Positions 12,052 to 20,276 of a DNA stretch of 64,000 nucleotides are shown piece by piece. The notes beneath the pieces were generated by a model, which did not search any database, had not been told where the DNA came from, and saw nothing but the letters and a program-made list of their open reading frames with translations. The stretch is from Citrobacter youngae (GTDB lineage Bacteria; Pseudomonadota; Gammaproteobacteria; Enterobacterales; Enterobacteriaceae). Both the position numbers and the translations under genes were made by a program. Where the stretch lies: positions 62,001 to 126,000 of the forward strand of contig NZ_RPOI01000007.1 of NCBI RefSeq assembly GCF_003818115.1. The letters run 5' to 3'. The first letter of the stretch is position 1. The number at the start of each line of letters is the position of its first letter.

Positions 12052-12942
12052 ATGGATATCAGAACGCTGCGATATTTTGTTGAGGTGGTGCGTCAGCAGA
12101 GCTTTACCCGCGCAGCGGAGAAGCTTTTTGTCACCCAACCCACCATCAGCAAAATGTTGAAGAACCTTGAAGACGAGCTGAACTGCACGCTGTTAATCCG
12201 CGACGGTCGGCGGCTTTTATTGACCGATACCGGACAGGTTGTTTTTGAGCGCGGTCTGGCAATTTTGGCCGAGTTTCGCCAGCTTGAAGCCGAACTTAGC
12301 GACATTAACCATCTGAACAAAGGGCTATTGCGCCTTGGTATCCCGCCAATGGTCGGTATGTTGATGGCAGGTCCCATCAGCCTGTTTCGCCAGCGTTATC
12401 CCGGCGTTGAGCTTAAAATATCGGAGTTTGGTGGCTTAACCGTCCAACAGGCAGTCATGAGCGGAGATTTGGATGTCGCCATGACGGCCCTTCCGGTCGA
12501 GGAAGAGAGTGGACTGGCAACCTTACCGCTTTTCAGTCATCCGCTCTGCGTGCTGGTCCCCCGCTCCGGTCAGTGGACAACGTGTGAGTCCATTTCCCCC
12601 GAAGCGTTAGCGGAGCACCCGCTGCTGATCTATAACGAAGATTTCGCCTTGAGTCGCCAGCTGCTTGAACTGTTTAGCCAGCACAACGTCAAGCCGCGCA
12701 TCGCGGTACGCAGCGGGCAGTGGGATTTTCTGGCGGCCATGGTGCAAGCCGGCGTCGGTATCGCTATTTTACCGGAGCCAATTTGCCAACGACTGGATAA
12801 ACAGACGCTGCGCTGGATCCCGCTGGAGAGCGATTTACGCTGGCAACTGGGCATGATTTGGCGTGAAGGCGTGTATCTGTCGCACAGCGCTCAGGCGTGG
12901 CTGACATGCTGCGAAGGGTTTTGGTTAACGCAAGAATCGTAA
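12052..12942 (+). CDS. cidR: LysR-family transcriptional regulator (CidR-like)
   Basis: This is a 296-residue LysR-type regulator. The N-terminal winged helix-turn-helix (MDIRTLRYFVEVVRQQSFTRAAEKLFVTQPTISKMLKNLEDEL) is classic, and residues 90-290 form the periplasmic-binding-like effector domain. An AAGGA site lies upstream of the ATG. It is transcribed away from the cidA-cidB operon, which strongly suggests that it controls that operon. By analogy with Gram-positive CidR the inducer may be linked to acetate or overflow metabolism, which would fit its position beside acs-actP; that is inference. Confidence 0.85.
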   Translation: MDIRTLRYFVEVVRQQSFTRAAEKLFVTQPTISKMLKNLEDELNCTLLIRDGRRLLLTDTGQVVFERGLAILAEFRQLEAELSDINHLNKGLLRLGIPPMVGMLMAGPISLFRQRYPGVELKISEFGGLTVQQAVMSGDLDVAMTALPVEEESGLATLPLFSHPLCVLVPRSGQWTTCESISPEALAEHPLLIYNEDFALSRQLLELFSQHNVKPRIAVRSGQWDFLAAMVQAGVGIAILPEPICQRLDKQTLRWIPLESDLRWQLGMIWREGVYLSHSAQAWLTCCEGFWLTQES

Positions 12943-13021
12943 GTGCCGGATGCGGCGTAAACGCCTTACCCGGCCTACAATTCGATTCCGTAGGCCTGAT
13001 AAGCGTAGCGCATCCGGCACA
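12942..13021. repeat. BIME (paired REP elements)
   Basis: Two inverted REP units (GTGCCGGATGCGGCGTAAACG... and ...GATAAGCGTAGCGCATCCGGCAC) are joined by a short linker between convergent cidR and yjcE. The pair probably provides the 3' ends of both transcripts. Confidence 0.9.
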
Positions 13022-13026
13022 ACCGT

Positions 13027-14673
13027 TTATTGGTTCTCGATCAGCAACGCTTCCAGCAAGTCCAGATCGTGCAACAGTTTCTGCAGCGTTTCATTGCTGA
13101 TTTCGCGCGTGGCGCGCAGGTGATAAAGCTCTGCACGTTCTGAACGCAATGCCGCCAGGCGGAAACGTCGCTCGAGGTTCTCTTCCTGTAATGAGCTTTC
13201 CACATCGTTACGTCCATCGACGCGACGGCGCAGGTTACCGATTACACGAGAGCTCACTTCGGTCAGCAGTTGATTATCAATATTCTCTTCGCTGTCCGCC
13301 GCCAGACGCTCTTCCATTTTCTGGATAGCAACAATCGCGACTTCCGCCGTCGCAGCGCGGGCTATCCGCTCTTCTTTCAGTTGCTGCGAGTGATCTGCCA
13401 CTTCCAGGTGTTGCAGCAGAATCGGTAGCATCACTACACCGACAAACAGCGAGAACAGGATCACGCCCGCGGCAAGGAATACTAGCTCGTAGCGCGCCGG
13501 GAAGCCGCTACCATCCGGCAACAGCAGCGGGATGGAGAGCACACCGGCAAGCGTAATCGCCCCGCGAACTCCCGCAAAGGAGGCGATCAGGATTTCACGC
13601 GTTGTCCATGAGCCAAACTCCATCGGCTTTTTCTTCAGGAAGCGCAGACTGAATTTTTTCATCGTCCACAGCCAGCCAAAACGCACCAGCATCAGCGCTA
13701 CGTAAATCAGCACGATATCGGTAAACAGCATCCAGGTTTCAACGTTCGGATCGGCTTCTGCCGCCACCAGAGAAGACTCCAAAATCCCCGGTAATTGCAG
13801 CCCTAACAGCAGGAAGACCATGCCGTTAAAGACGAACTCCAGCATTGCCCAGGTGCTGTTAGCACGTAAGCGCATCGCCAATGGCGCACGACGCATTACG
13901 CCTGAACGGGTTATCGTCATCCCGGCTGCGACCGCCGCGAGGATCCCGGAAACACCAATGTGTTCGGCAATCAGGTAAGAAGCAAACGGCAGCAGGAACA
14001 GCAGAACAATTTGCGTTGCCGGCTCATCGCCGCCCCAGCGGCTAAGAAAGCGCAGAGAGCGTCCATACAACCAGCTGACGACAAAACCCGCCAGGATGCC
14101 GCCAATCGCTACCTTAAAGAACTCAACCGTCGCACCACCAACGGTAAACACCATCGTTCCCATTGCCACGGCCACAGCAAATTTCAGCGATACCAGGCCA
14201 GACGCATCGTTCATCAACGCTTCGCCCTGCAGGATGCCCATGATTTTCTTCGGTATACGCCCCTCGCCGACAATGCCAGAAAGGGCAACGGCATCGGTTG
14301 GCGATAACACTGCGGCCAGCGCAAAAGCGGGGATCAGCGGAATCCCCGGGACCAGCCAATAAATCATAAAACCAATGCCGACCACCGTAACCAGTACGAG
14401 CGCCAGTGCCAGACCGAAGATCTCTCGTCCGTGCTCCAGAAACTCACGCGTTGGCGTCTTCCAGCCATCGGCAAACAGCAGCGGCGGGATGAACAGCACC
14501 AAAAACAGCTCAGGATCGAATTCCACATGCAAACCAAACGTCGGCCACGCCAGCAAGGCGCCGATGGCGATCTGCATAAGGGGTAAAGGGAGTTGGAAGG
14601 GCAATACGCGAGTAAATACCCCCGACAGCGAGACCACAAGGGTCATGATGAGTATGGTGAAAAAGATTTCCAT
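13027..14673 (-). CDS. yjcE: YjcE, CPA1-family Na+/H+ antiporter
   Basis: This monovalent cation:proton antiporter of the CPA1/NhaP type has about 12 membrane segments and a cytoplasmic tail of roughly 130 residues rich in charged helices (KEERIARAATAEVAIVAIQKMEERL). The frame is open for 68 more codons upstream, but the start MEIFFTIL at 14673 with the AGGGAA ribosome site gives 548 residues, as in E. coli YjcE. Conserved antiporter features include LSPTDAVALSG, and GEALMNDASGLV with its ND pair. It probably helps sodium and pH homeostasis. The gene stands alone, downstream of ghxP on the same strand. Confidence 0.95.
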   Translation of the reverse strand: MEIFFTILIMTLVVSLSGVFTRVLPFQLPLPLMQIAIGALLAWPTFGLHVEFDPELFLVLFIPPLLFADGWKTPTREFLEHGREIFGLALALVLVTVVGIGFMIYWLVPGIPLIPAFALAAVLSPTDAVALSGIVGEGRIPKKIMGILQGEALMNDASGLVSLKFAVAVAMGTMVFTVGGATVEFFKVAIGGILAGFVVSWLYGRSLRFLSRWGGDEPATQIVLLFLLPFASYLIAEHIGVSGILAAVAAGMTITRSGVMRRAPLAMRLRANSTWAMLEFVFNGMVFLLLGLQLPGILESSLVAAEADPNVETWMLFTDIVLIYVALMLVRFGWLWTMKKFSLRFLKKKPMEFGSWTTREILIASFAGVRGAITLAGVLSIPLLLPDGSGFPARYELVFLAAGVILFSLFVGVVMLPILLQHLEVADHSQQLKEERIARAATAEVAIVAIQKMEERLAADSEENIDNQLLTEVSSRVIGNLRRRVDGRNDVESSLQEENLERRFRLAALRSERAELYHLRATREISNETLQKLLHDLDLLEALLIENQ

Positions 14674-14776
14674 GCGTTCCCTGTTTGCGATGTTTCTTAT
14701 GATTAGTGGTGAGAGGCGTCGTGCCTCAATTCTATCTACTCGAGAGTAACGCAAAAGACAACGAGTGTGTTCTGAA

Positions 14777-14807
14777 AATAAAAACGGGCGGCAAAAGCCA
14801 CCCGTTT
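14777..14807 (-). terminator. ghxP terminator
   Basis: On the minus strand an ACGGGTGGC/GCCGCCCGT stem with a TTTT loop is followed by TTTTATTTT. It lies 24 bases after the ghxP stop codon and before yjcE. Confidence 0.85.
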
Positions 14808-14830
14808 TCAGGATCAAGAGCGTATCGGAA

Positions 14831-16180
14831 TTAAATAGCCCAACCGCCTGCATAGAATGCAACCAGCGCCACGGCAATCACCACCGTTCCGATATTCAGT
14901 TTTCGCCATTCGCCGGAAACAATACGGCCAATAACCAGAGTGGCAAAACCGATCATAATGCCGGTCACGATATTACAGGTCAGCACGATAAAGACAGCGG
15001 TAATCAGTCCCGCCATCGCGTCGACGAAGTCGGTAAAATCGATTTTCGCCACGTTGCTCAGCATCAGCAAACCAACATACATCAGCGCCGGTGCCGTTGC
15101 GTAAGCAGGAACAAGGTAAGAGAGCGGAGAAAGGAACAGGATCAGCAGGAACAGAACACCTACGGTGATCGCCGTCAGACCGGTTTTACCCCCTGCCGCG
15201 GTACCCGCTGCAGATTCAATGTAAACCGCCGCCGGAGCAGCGCCCACCAGGCCAGAGAACACGCTGCTCAGGGAGTCAGTCGTTAACGCTTTGCCGCCAT
15301 CGATAATCTGACCGTCTTTATCCAGCAGATTCGCCTGGCCCGCAACCGCGCGGATGGTTCCGGTCGCATCGAAGACGGCGGTCATGACCAGCGCCAGCAC
15401 GCTCGGCAGAACGACAGGGTTCAGTGCACCCATAATGTCCAGGCTGCCGATCAGCGAGTTGCCGTTTTCGTCGCTCAGAGACGGCATGGCAAAAATACCG
15501 GAGAAATGCACGGCCGGATCGAAAATCAGGCCAACGACGGAAATACCAATAATGGTCAGCAGGATGCCACCCGGTACTTTCAGTTTTTCGAGGCCGATAA
15601 TCACCGCCAGACCAATCAGCGACATAATGACCGGGAAGGTGTCGAAGTCACCCAGCGCAACCGGCAGGCCATCCAGCGGGTTCTTAATGACCAGACCAAC
15701 ACCGTTTGCCGCAATCAGCAGCAGGAACAGGCCGATACCAATACCCGTACCGTGCGCAACGCCCTGTGGCAGATTGCGCAGGATCCAGCTACGAATACCT
15801 GTCGCGGAAATGATGGTAAACAGAACACCCATCAGAAACACCGCGCCCAACGCAACAGGCACGCTAATATGCTGCCCCAGCACCAGGCTGAATGCGGTAA
15901 ACGCCGTCAAAGAAATGGCGCAACCAATCGCCAGCGGTAGGTTGGCCCACAGGCCCATCACAATAGAGCCGACACCGGCTACCAGGCAGGTTGCCACAAA
16001 TACAGCGGCTGGCGGGAAACCGGCTTTACCCAGCATTCCTGGAACCACGATAACAGAGTAGACCATCGCCAGAAACGTCGTTAATCCGGCAACGACTTCC
16101 TGTCGAACGGTACTGCCACGGTGCGAAATTTTAAACCAGGCGTCGAGTGAACCGCCGGTACGCGCTGAAGGCGTAGACAT
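14831..16180 (-). CDS. ghxP: GhxP, guanine/hypoxanthine permease
   Basis: GhxP is an inner-membrane proton symporter of the NCS2/AzgA-like family that imports guanine and hypoxanthine. The protein has 449 residues from the ATG at 16180 and about 12-14 membrane segments. The family features [19 protein letters not shown] and [30 protein letters not shown] are intact. An in-frame ATG three codons upstream sits directly against the AGGGG ribosome site and is a worse start. Upstream there are three PurR-like boxes, consistent with repression by excess purine, as known for this gene in E. coli (formerly yjcD). Confidence 0.95.
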   Translation of the reverse strand: MSTPSARTGGSLDAWFKISHRGSTVRQEVVAGLTTFLAMVYSVIVVPGMLGKAGFPPAAVFVATCLVAGVGSIVMGLWANLPLAIGCAISLTAFTAFSLVLGQHISVPVALGAVFLMGVLFTIISATGIRSWILRNLPQGVAHGTGIGIGLFLLLIAANGVGLVIKNPLDGLPVALGDFDTFPVIMSLIGLAVIIGLEKLKVPGGILLTIIGISVVGLIFDPAVHFSGIFAMPSLSDENGNSLIGSLDIMGALNPVVLPSVLALVMTAVFDATGTIRAVAGQANLLDKDGQIIDGGKALTTDSLSSVFSGLVGAAPAAVYIESAAGTAAGGKTGLTAITVGVLFLLILFLSPLSYLVPAYATAPALMYVGLLMLSNVAKIDFTDFVDAMAGLITAVFIVLTCNIVTGIMIGFATLVIGRIVSGEWRKLNIGTVVIAVALVAFYAGGWAI

Positions 16181-16292
16181 AGAAAACATCCCCTGAGAGT
16201 TTATTTTTCGTCATTATGCGTGCTGGACAATCCACTGCCTGCTTAACGTTTTCTCCCTGTGCCAGGTTTGCGTCAGTAGGGGTGTCGCAAAA

Positions 16293-16308
16293 AAGCAAAC
16301 GTTTAGCT
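16293..16308. promoter_or_regulatory. PurR box 1
   Basis: AAGCAAACGTTTAGCT matches the PurR consensus (ANGCAANCGNTTNCNT) except at one fixed position. It lies 113 bases upstream of the ghxP start. Confidence 0.7.
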
Positions 16309-16335
16309 CCGCGCATAAAAACGGGTGGTAAAAAA

Positions 16336-16351
16336 AAGCAAACGATTATCT
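16336..16351. promoter_or_regulatory. PurR-like box 2
   Basis: AAGCAAACGATTATCT repeats the core of box 1 with GCAAACG intact and one weak position in the right half. It lies 43 bases from box 1. Confidence 0.55.
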
Positions 16352-16434
16352 AGCGATCATGTACTGGTTTTCAACTGAACTTTGCCGCTTTTTACTCATT
16401 TCTTCTTATAACGCACAAGAAATAGCCAGTCGAT

Positions 16435-16450
16435 GCGCAAACGTTATCGT
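16435..16450. promoter_or_regulatory. PurR-like box 3
   Basis: GCGCAAACGTTATCGT has the GCAAACGT core and a good right end. It lies about 255 bases from the ghxP start and upstream of the SraL promoter, so a role at either gene is possible. Confidence 0.45.
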
Positions 16451-16599
16451 CAATGCGCAATCTGGCAACAAATTTCGCGCAGTTATTACAACCCCAGCGG
16501 TAATCTTTCACGTTAATTCGCGCAAAAAAACGAATGAAGATGCGGAAAATTTTTCGGCTAAAAAACCATCAATCGACTGGCAAATAGACGGGGGTGGCA

Positions 16600-16605
16600 T
16601 ACACT
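16600..16605 (+). promoter_or_regulatory. SraL promoter -10
   Basis: TACACT within CATACACTTA resembles the extended -10 of RpoS-dependent promoters. SraL is known to be RpoS-dependent in Salmonella. The predicted RNA start is near 16611. Confidence 0.55.
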
Positions 16606-16610
16606 TACCT

Positions 16611-16754
16611 TATCAACACAAGCCGGAACCTCCCCTAATGTGCTCGACTGAGGGGTGTTGATGTCGGGGGAAACCCTCCCGTGAACCAGCGGGATAGAGT
16701 GAAAGACGAAGACCGGAACCAAACTAAAGCGCCCTCTGTGGCGCTTTAGTTTTA
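16611..16754 (+). ncRNA. sraL: SraL (RyjA) small regulatory RNA
   Basis: SraL is an Hfq/ProQ-associated stationary-phase sRNA encoded between ghxP and soxR. It is known in Salmonella to repress tig and to protect rho mRNA. The region has the right place, strand and length (about 144 nt). It carries a conserved-looking internal stem near GAGGGGTGTTGATGTCGGGG, the segment AAGACGAAGACCGGAACC, and a strong 3' terminator hairpin. The 5' end is inferred from the TACACT box. I identify it from memory of the E. coli sequence and location. An ERIC repeat starts right at its terminator tail. Confidence 0.8.
16721..16754 (+). terminator. SraL Rho-independent terminator
   Basis: The stem AAACTAAAGCGCC / GGCGCTTTAGTTT has 13 perfect pairs with a six-base loop and runs into TTTT. 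It forms the 3' end of SraL. The reverse strand also folds but has a weaker U-run. Confidence 0.9.
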
Positions 16755-16879
16755 TACCCGTCATACTTCACGTTGCAGGTGTGTTGGCTGCGTTTACTCA
16801 CCCGAATCACTTAGTTTACTAAGCTCATCGGGATTCGTGCTCTTGCCGCCTTCCCACAACGCGAATTATTTAGGGTATA
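16753..16879. repeat. ERIC element 2 (SraL-soxR gap)
   Basis: This is a 127-bp palindromic ERIC element in the opposite orientation to the others. Its ends are TATACCC and GGGTATA. The core holds GTTGGCTGCGTTTACTCACCCG...CGGGATTCGTGCTCTTGCCGCC. Its left end abuts the T-tract of the SraL terminator. Confidence 0.9.
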
Positions 16880-16902
16880 TATCCGTCATATATTTAAACC
16901 AA

Positions 16903-17361
16903 TCAATCATCTTCCAGCAGACGCGCCCCGGTTCCCTGCTCACCAAGCTGATCGCCTGGGTTACGCAACGGGCAATCACTACGCGACAAACAACCGCAAC
17001 CAATGCATCCATCCAGTTCATCACGCAACGCCACCAGGGTATGAATACGCCGGTCCAGTTCTTCACGCCATTGCGAAGAGAGCTGCTTCCACTCTTTAGC
17101 GCTAAGTGAATGTCCTTCAGGTAATACGCCCAGCGCGTCGCCAATCGTTGCCAGTGGTATACCGATACGCTGGGCAATCTTGATAATCGCGACATAACGC
17201 AACACATCACGTTTGTATCGACGCTGATTGCCGCTGTTGCGCATGCTGCTGATTAACCCTTTGCTTTCATAGAAGTGCAGAGTTGATACCGCGACACCGC
17301 TACGTTTTGCGACTTCACCTGGCGTGAGCAGCGCTTTTATCCGGGGTAATTTCTTTTCCAT
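16903..17361 (-). CDS. soxR: SoxR, redox-sensing [2Fe-2S] transcriptional activator
   Basis: SoxR is a MerR-family regulator that activates soxS when its [2Fe-2S] cluster is oxidised by redox-cycling compounds or nitric oxide. The N-terminal MerR helix-turn-helix ([26 protein letters not shown]...[13 protein letters not shown]) is followed by a dimerisation helix. The cluster cysteines are in [12 protein letters not shown] near residues 119-130. The length is 152 residues, two fewer than E. coli, because the C-terminal tail ends after LLEDD. It is divergent from soxS across an 86-bp switch region that contains its operator. Confidence 0.97.
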   Translation of the reverse strand: MEKKLPRIKALLTPGEVAKRSGVAVSTLHFYESKGLISSMRNSGNQRRYKRDVLRYVAIIKIAQRIGIPLATIGDALGVLPEGHSLSAKEWKQLSSQWREELDRRIHTLVALRDELDGCIGCGCLSRSDCPLRNPGDQLGEQGTGARLLEDD

Positions 17362-17368
17362 AAATCGC

Positions 17369-17399
17369 TTTACCTCAAGTTAACTTGAGGAATTATACT
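17369..17399 (+). promoter_or_regulatory. soxS promoter with SoxR operator
   Basis: The -35 is TTTACC (17369-17374) and the -10 is TATACT (17394-17399). The spacer is 19 bases, two longer than optimal, as expected for a MerR-family promoter that is untwisted by its activator. The 18-base palindrome CCTCAAGTTAACTTGAGG at 17373-17390 lies inside the spacer and is the SoxR site. Confidence 0.95.
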
Positions 17400-17447
17400 C
17401 GCCCACAGACAAAACGACGAATCGAATACTGAGAAAGAGGCAGCCCT

Positions 17448-17771
17448 ATGTCCCATCAGCAGATAATTCAGACCCTTATTGAATGGATTGATGAACATAT
17501 CGATCAACCGCTGAACATTGAGGCGGTGGCAAAAAAATCAGGTTACTCGAAGTGGTATTTACAGAGGATGTTCCGCACGGTGATGCGTCAGACGTTGGGT
17601 GACTATATCCGCCAGCGCCGACTTTTGTTAGCCGCCGTGGAACTACGGACGACCGAACGACCTATTTTCGATATTGCGATGGATCTCGGCTATGTGTCGC
17701 AACAAACGTTCTCACGCGTGTTCCGCCGCGAGTTTGATCGTACACCCAGCGACTACCGTCATCGCCTGTAG
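17448..17771 (+). CDS. soxS: SoxS, AraC-family superoxide response activator
   Basis: SoxS is a 107-residue single-domain AraC/XylS activator that turns on the superoxide regulon (sodA, nfo, zwf, acrAB and others). Both helix-turn-helix units are visible: IEAVAKKSGYSKWYLQRMFR and IFDIAMDLGYVSQQTFSRVFRREF. No effector domain is present, as normal for the SoxS/MarA/Rob type, whose control is by synthesis and Lon degradation. It is made from the SoxR-controlled promoter upstream. It ends two bases before the convergent pdeC stop. Confidence 0.98.
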   Translation: MSHQQIIQTLIEWIDEHIDQPLNIEAVAKKSGYSKWYLQRMFRTVMRQTLGDYIRQRRLLLAAVELRTTERPIFDIAMDLGYVSQQTFSRVFRREFDRTPSDYRHRL

Positions 17772-17773
17772 GA

Positions 17774-19360
17774 TTATTGCCCGCTCTGCGTCAGTATGGC
17801 GGGCGAGCGCTGTAGCCAGAGCATAAACTCCTGCGGCGGTAACGCTTTCGCAAAATACCACCCCTGACAATACTGAACGCCACGTTCAAGCAGCCATTCC
17901 ATTTGATCTGCCGTTTCCACCCCTTCAGCAATTGTCTTCAGATGTAAGCTTTGCGCCATTTCGATGATATGTTCGGCAATCAGGTGGCTGGTACTGTTGG
18001 TCGCCAGCGTACTAATAAAAGATTTATCAATCTTCAGGATATCCACGTTCAGTGCCGCCAGATTGTGCAGATTGGAATATCCCGTCCCAAAATCATCAAA
18101 TGCCACTTCATAACCGGCCTGACGGAATGCCTGGATTACCGGGGTCATTTTATGCACATCAATAAATCCACGCTCCGTCACTTCGACTTTAATTTGCTGG
18201 GCAGCGACTGAGTAATCACGCGCTTTCTCAGCGATCAGGGCAATCAGTCGGGATGAATGGAAATCAGAAGCTGAGAGGTTAATTGAGATATAAATCTGGG
18301 GATGCGCTGAAAGAAAATACCCTAAATCATTGAACACTTCTTCGACCACGTAATCCGTGATCCTTTCAATCATGCCTTCTTTTTCAGCCAGCGGAATAAA
18401 TTCCGTCGGGCTCATGACCTCGCCTTTGCAACCTGGCCAACGCATCAGCGCCTCGGCCCCCACACATTGACCATTCTTGATATCGATGATCGGCTGGTAA
18501 TGCAGGCGTAGCTGGCGTTTTTCCAGCGCACGCCTTAACAAACGACGAGGGGAATGGTACTGCTGGCGCGTACGCCACCACATCAACAGCATCAGAATGC
18601 TGCAGATCACCCCAAAGGGGATCGTGAGTGCGGCTTCGTGATAGAAATTTTGATGGACGCGATCGCGGGTCGTCGAAACAATAATCGCGATCGGGCGCTT
18701 CTCAGAACGAACGATGGTATAGAACCGATCGTCCAGTTGGAAGGTAGAGGCTTTACCGCGCACCAGCGGCAGAAATTGCTTAACATGCGCCTGATTGCTG
18801 GCGGAGAAGAAAGTATCCGTTATCGTGTCATAGACGCCCCACAATAGGCCAGGGTCATCTGACATGACTTCGCTGTAAGATAATGGGTTAATGACAACGA
18901 CGTAGTTTCCTCTTTGCATATACGTCATGTTGTAGCCAGAGAAAAAAGGCGTATCGCGATAGTAATAGATCGAAACGTCCGGCGTACGTTTATAGTCAGC
19001 GGTTGGCATAATATAGGGAACTGACGGTGCCATCGACGTAGAGCACAAAAAATGATCATCTTGTGCATAAATTAGCTCGCTGATATATAAACGCCCGCGA
19101 ATAATATTCAGCATACTTTTCTGATGGGCAGGGGTACACATCTTACCCTGATACAGCTGAGCCATATCACGCGCTAAATCAGCTTGCTGGATCACCAGTT
19201 CCGTTTTATTTAACACCAGTTGAGCAAATGAGTGGAGTTGAGTGCGGGTTTCGGACGTCGCCCGGATATGAGCAAACCATAGCGCCAGCACCACGGGGAG
19301 CAATACCACCGTGAGCGTGCCGAGGAGCTTCAGCATCTTGCTTTGCGCACTGAGATTCAT
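17774..19360 (-). CDS. pdeC: PdeC (YjcC), c-di-GMP phosphodiesterase with CSS sensor domain
   Basis: PdeC is an inner-membrane EAL phosphodiesterase that hydrolyses c-di-GMP and is controlled through a periplasmic CSS domain sensitive to disulfide state. The length is 528 residues, as in E. coli. A first membrane helix (LLGTLTVVLLPVVLALWFA) is followed by a periplasmic domain with the CSTSM motif near residue 100, a second membrane helix (IPFGVICSILMLLMWW), and an EAL domain with EALMRW, NLSASDFH, EVTERG, DDFGTGYSN and the catalytic KIDKSF and EGVE elements. All key residues are intact. Its place next to soxS fits the known redox link of this gene. Confidence 0.96.
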   Translation of the reverse strand: MNLSAQSKMLKLLGTLTVVLLPVVLALWFAHIRATSETRTQLHSFAQLVLNKTELVIQQADLARDMAQLYQGKMCTPAHQKSMLNIIRGRLYISELIYAQDDHFLCSTSMAPSVPYIMPTADYKRTPDVSIYYYRDTPFFSGYNMTYMQRGNYVVVINPLSYSEVMSDDPGLLWGVYDTITDTFFSASNQAHVKQFLPLVRGKASTFQLDDRFYTIVRSEKRPIAIIVSTTRDRVHQNFYHEAALTIPFGVICSILMLLMWWRTRQQYHSPRRLLRRALEKRQLRLHYQPIIDIKNGQCVGAEALMRWPGCKGEVMSPTEFIPLAEKEGMIERITDYVVEEVFNDLGYFLSAHPQIYISINLSASDFHSSRLIALIAEKARDYSVAAQQIKVEVTERGFIDVHKMTPVIQAFRQAGYEVAFDDFGTGYSNLHNLAALNVDILKIDKSFISTLATNSTSHLIAEHIIEMAQSLHLKTIAEGVETADQMEWLLERGVQYCQGWYFAKALPPQEFMLWLQRSPAILTQSGQ

Positions 19361-19911
19361 GTCAGCCCTATTTCCCTGTTTCGTATATGCCAGTACCCAT
19401 CAAGGCAGGATGCTATAAACACCAACTGGTTAAGTTGCATGAATCTATCAACATTATCAACAGACGTCTCTATGTAAAAGTCTGATAATAGTGGATGATG
19501 ATATTATTTTCCCGTAAGGCAAACTTAAAGTTACGCTTATTTTGCAACATCATTATCAAGAAAGAGTAATGTTTTACACGCGTTATACTGGCGGCACGCA
19601 TAAAACACATTAACTTTTTTAACGATTAATTTCGGATAAAGAAAACAAGTAACATGAATGCATCTTACATAACGCATAATTTATTATTCGTTTATGAATC
19701 AAGATAACCATACAATTAACATGGATAAAAACCGGCAAAAATAACGTCAGATACTGGTGAACAAACGAGCAAATGTGATATAGTTCACAGAAATAATGTA
19801 ACAGAAACATTGTTTCATTCATGTTATTGCCCGTCGATAGCCAGAGTACCACACCCTCTGTGAATAACCCCGCGCTGTCCTGGGCATCAAGACTTTCTGA
19901 GGACGTTTTTC
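19361..19911. other. AT-rich intergenic region between pdeC and yjcB
   Basis: This 551-bp stretch has no convincing gene. It must hold the pdeC promoter (leftward) and the yjcB promoter (rightward). The only clear signal is a perfect CRP site at 19774. The rest is AT-rich and looks like promoter or H-NS-bindable DNA; I see no repeat in it. Confidence 0.6.
19774..19789. promoter_or_regulatory. CRP-binding site, full consensus halves
   Basis: TGTGATATAGTTCACA has both perfect CRP half-sites (TGTGA-N6-TCACA). It is centred 130 bases upstream of the yjcB start codon, so it most likely acts on yjcB. No clean -10 at class I or II spacing was certain. Confidence 0.7.
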
Positions 19912-20193
19912 ATGGCAACAATAACAACTGGCGTAGTTCTTCTGCGGTGGCAACTGCTCAGCGCAGTACTGATGTTTTTAGCCAGTACGCTCAATATTCG
20001 TTTTCGTAAATCAGATTATGTTGGACTGGCCGTTATCAGCAGCGGTTTAGGGCTTGTTTTTGCCTGCTGGTTTGCAACCGGATTACTCGGTATCACCCTG
20101 GTAGATGTATCCACTATCTGGAATAACATCGAATCTGTGATGCTCGACGTGATGAGCCATACTCCGCCAGACTGGCCGATGGTGTTGAATTGA
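19912..20193 (+). CDS. yjcB: YjcB, small inner-membrane protein of unknown function
   Basis: This 93-residue protein aligns along its length with E. coli YjcB. Two or three hydrophobic segments are visible (LLRWQLLSAVLMFLASTLNI; YVGLAVISSGLGLVFACWFATGLLGITLV), so it is an inner-membrane protein. The function is unknown. A GAGGA site lies nine bases before the ATG. A strong CRP site lies upstream, and a hairpin that may end its transcript follows the stop. Confidence 0.9.
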   Translation: MATITTGVVLLRWQLLSAVLMFLASTLNIRFRKSDYVGLAVISSGLGLVFACWFATGLLGITLVDVSTIWNNIESVMLDVMSHTPPDWPMVLN

Positions 20194-20202
20194 TAACAGC
20201 AG

Positions 20203-20240
20203 TGTGTCCGACCAGATTATACCCGGTCGGACACGGTTTT
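20203..20240 (+). terminator. yjcB terminator
   Basis: The inverted repeat GTCCGACC...GGTCGGAC with a loop of about 12 bases is followed by ACGGTTTT. It lies between convergent yjcB and the autotransporter and could act in both directions. Confidence 0.7.
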
Positions 20241-20276
20241 AAGCGATAACGATTTTACTGACGTTCCGGTAACCGC

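Noticed and set aside
19821-20009. 62-codon frame starting upstream of yjcB as a possible leader peptide
   Set aside because: It has no good ribosome site and overlaps yjcB in another frame; nothing suggests translation.
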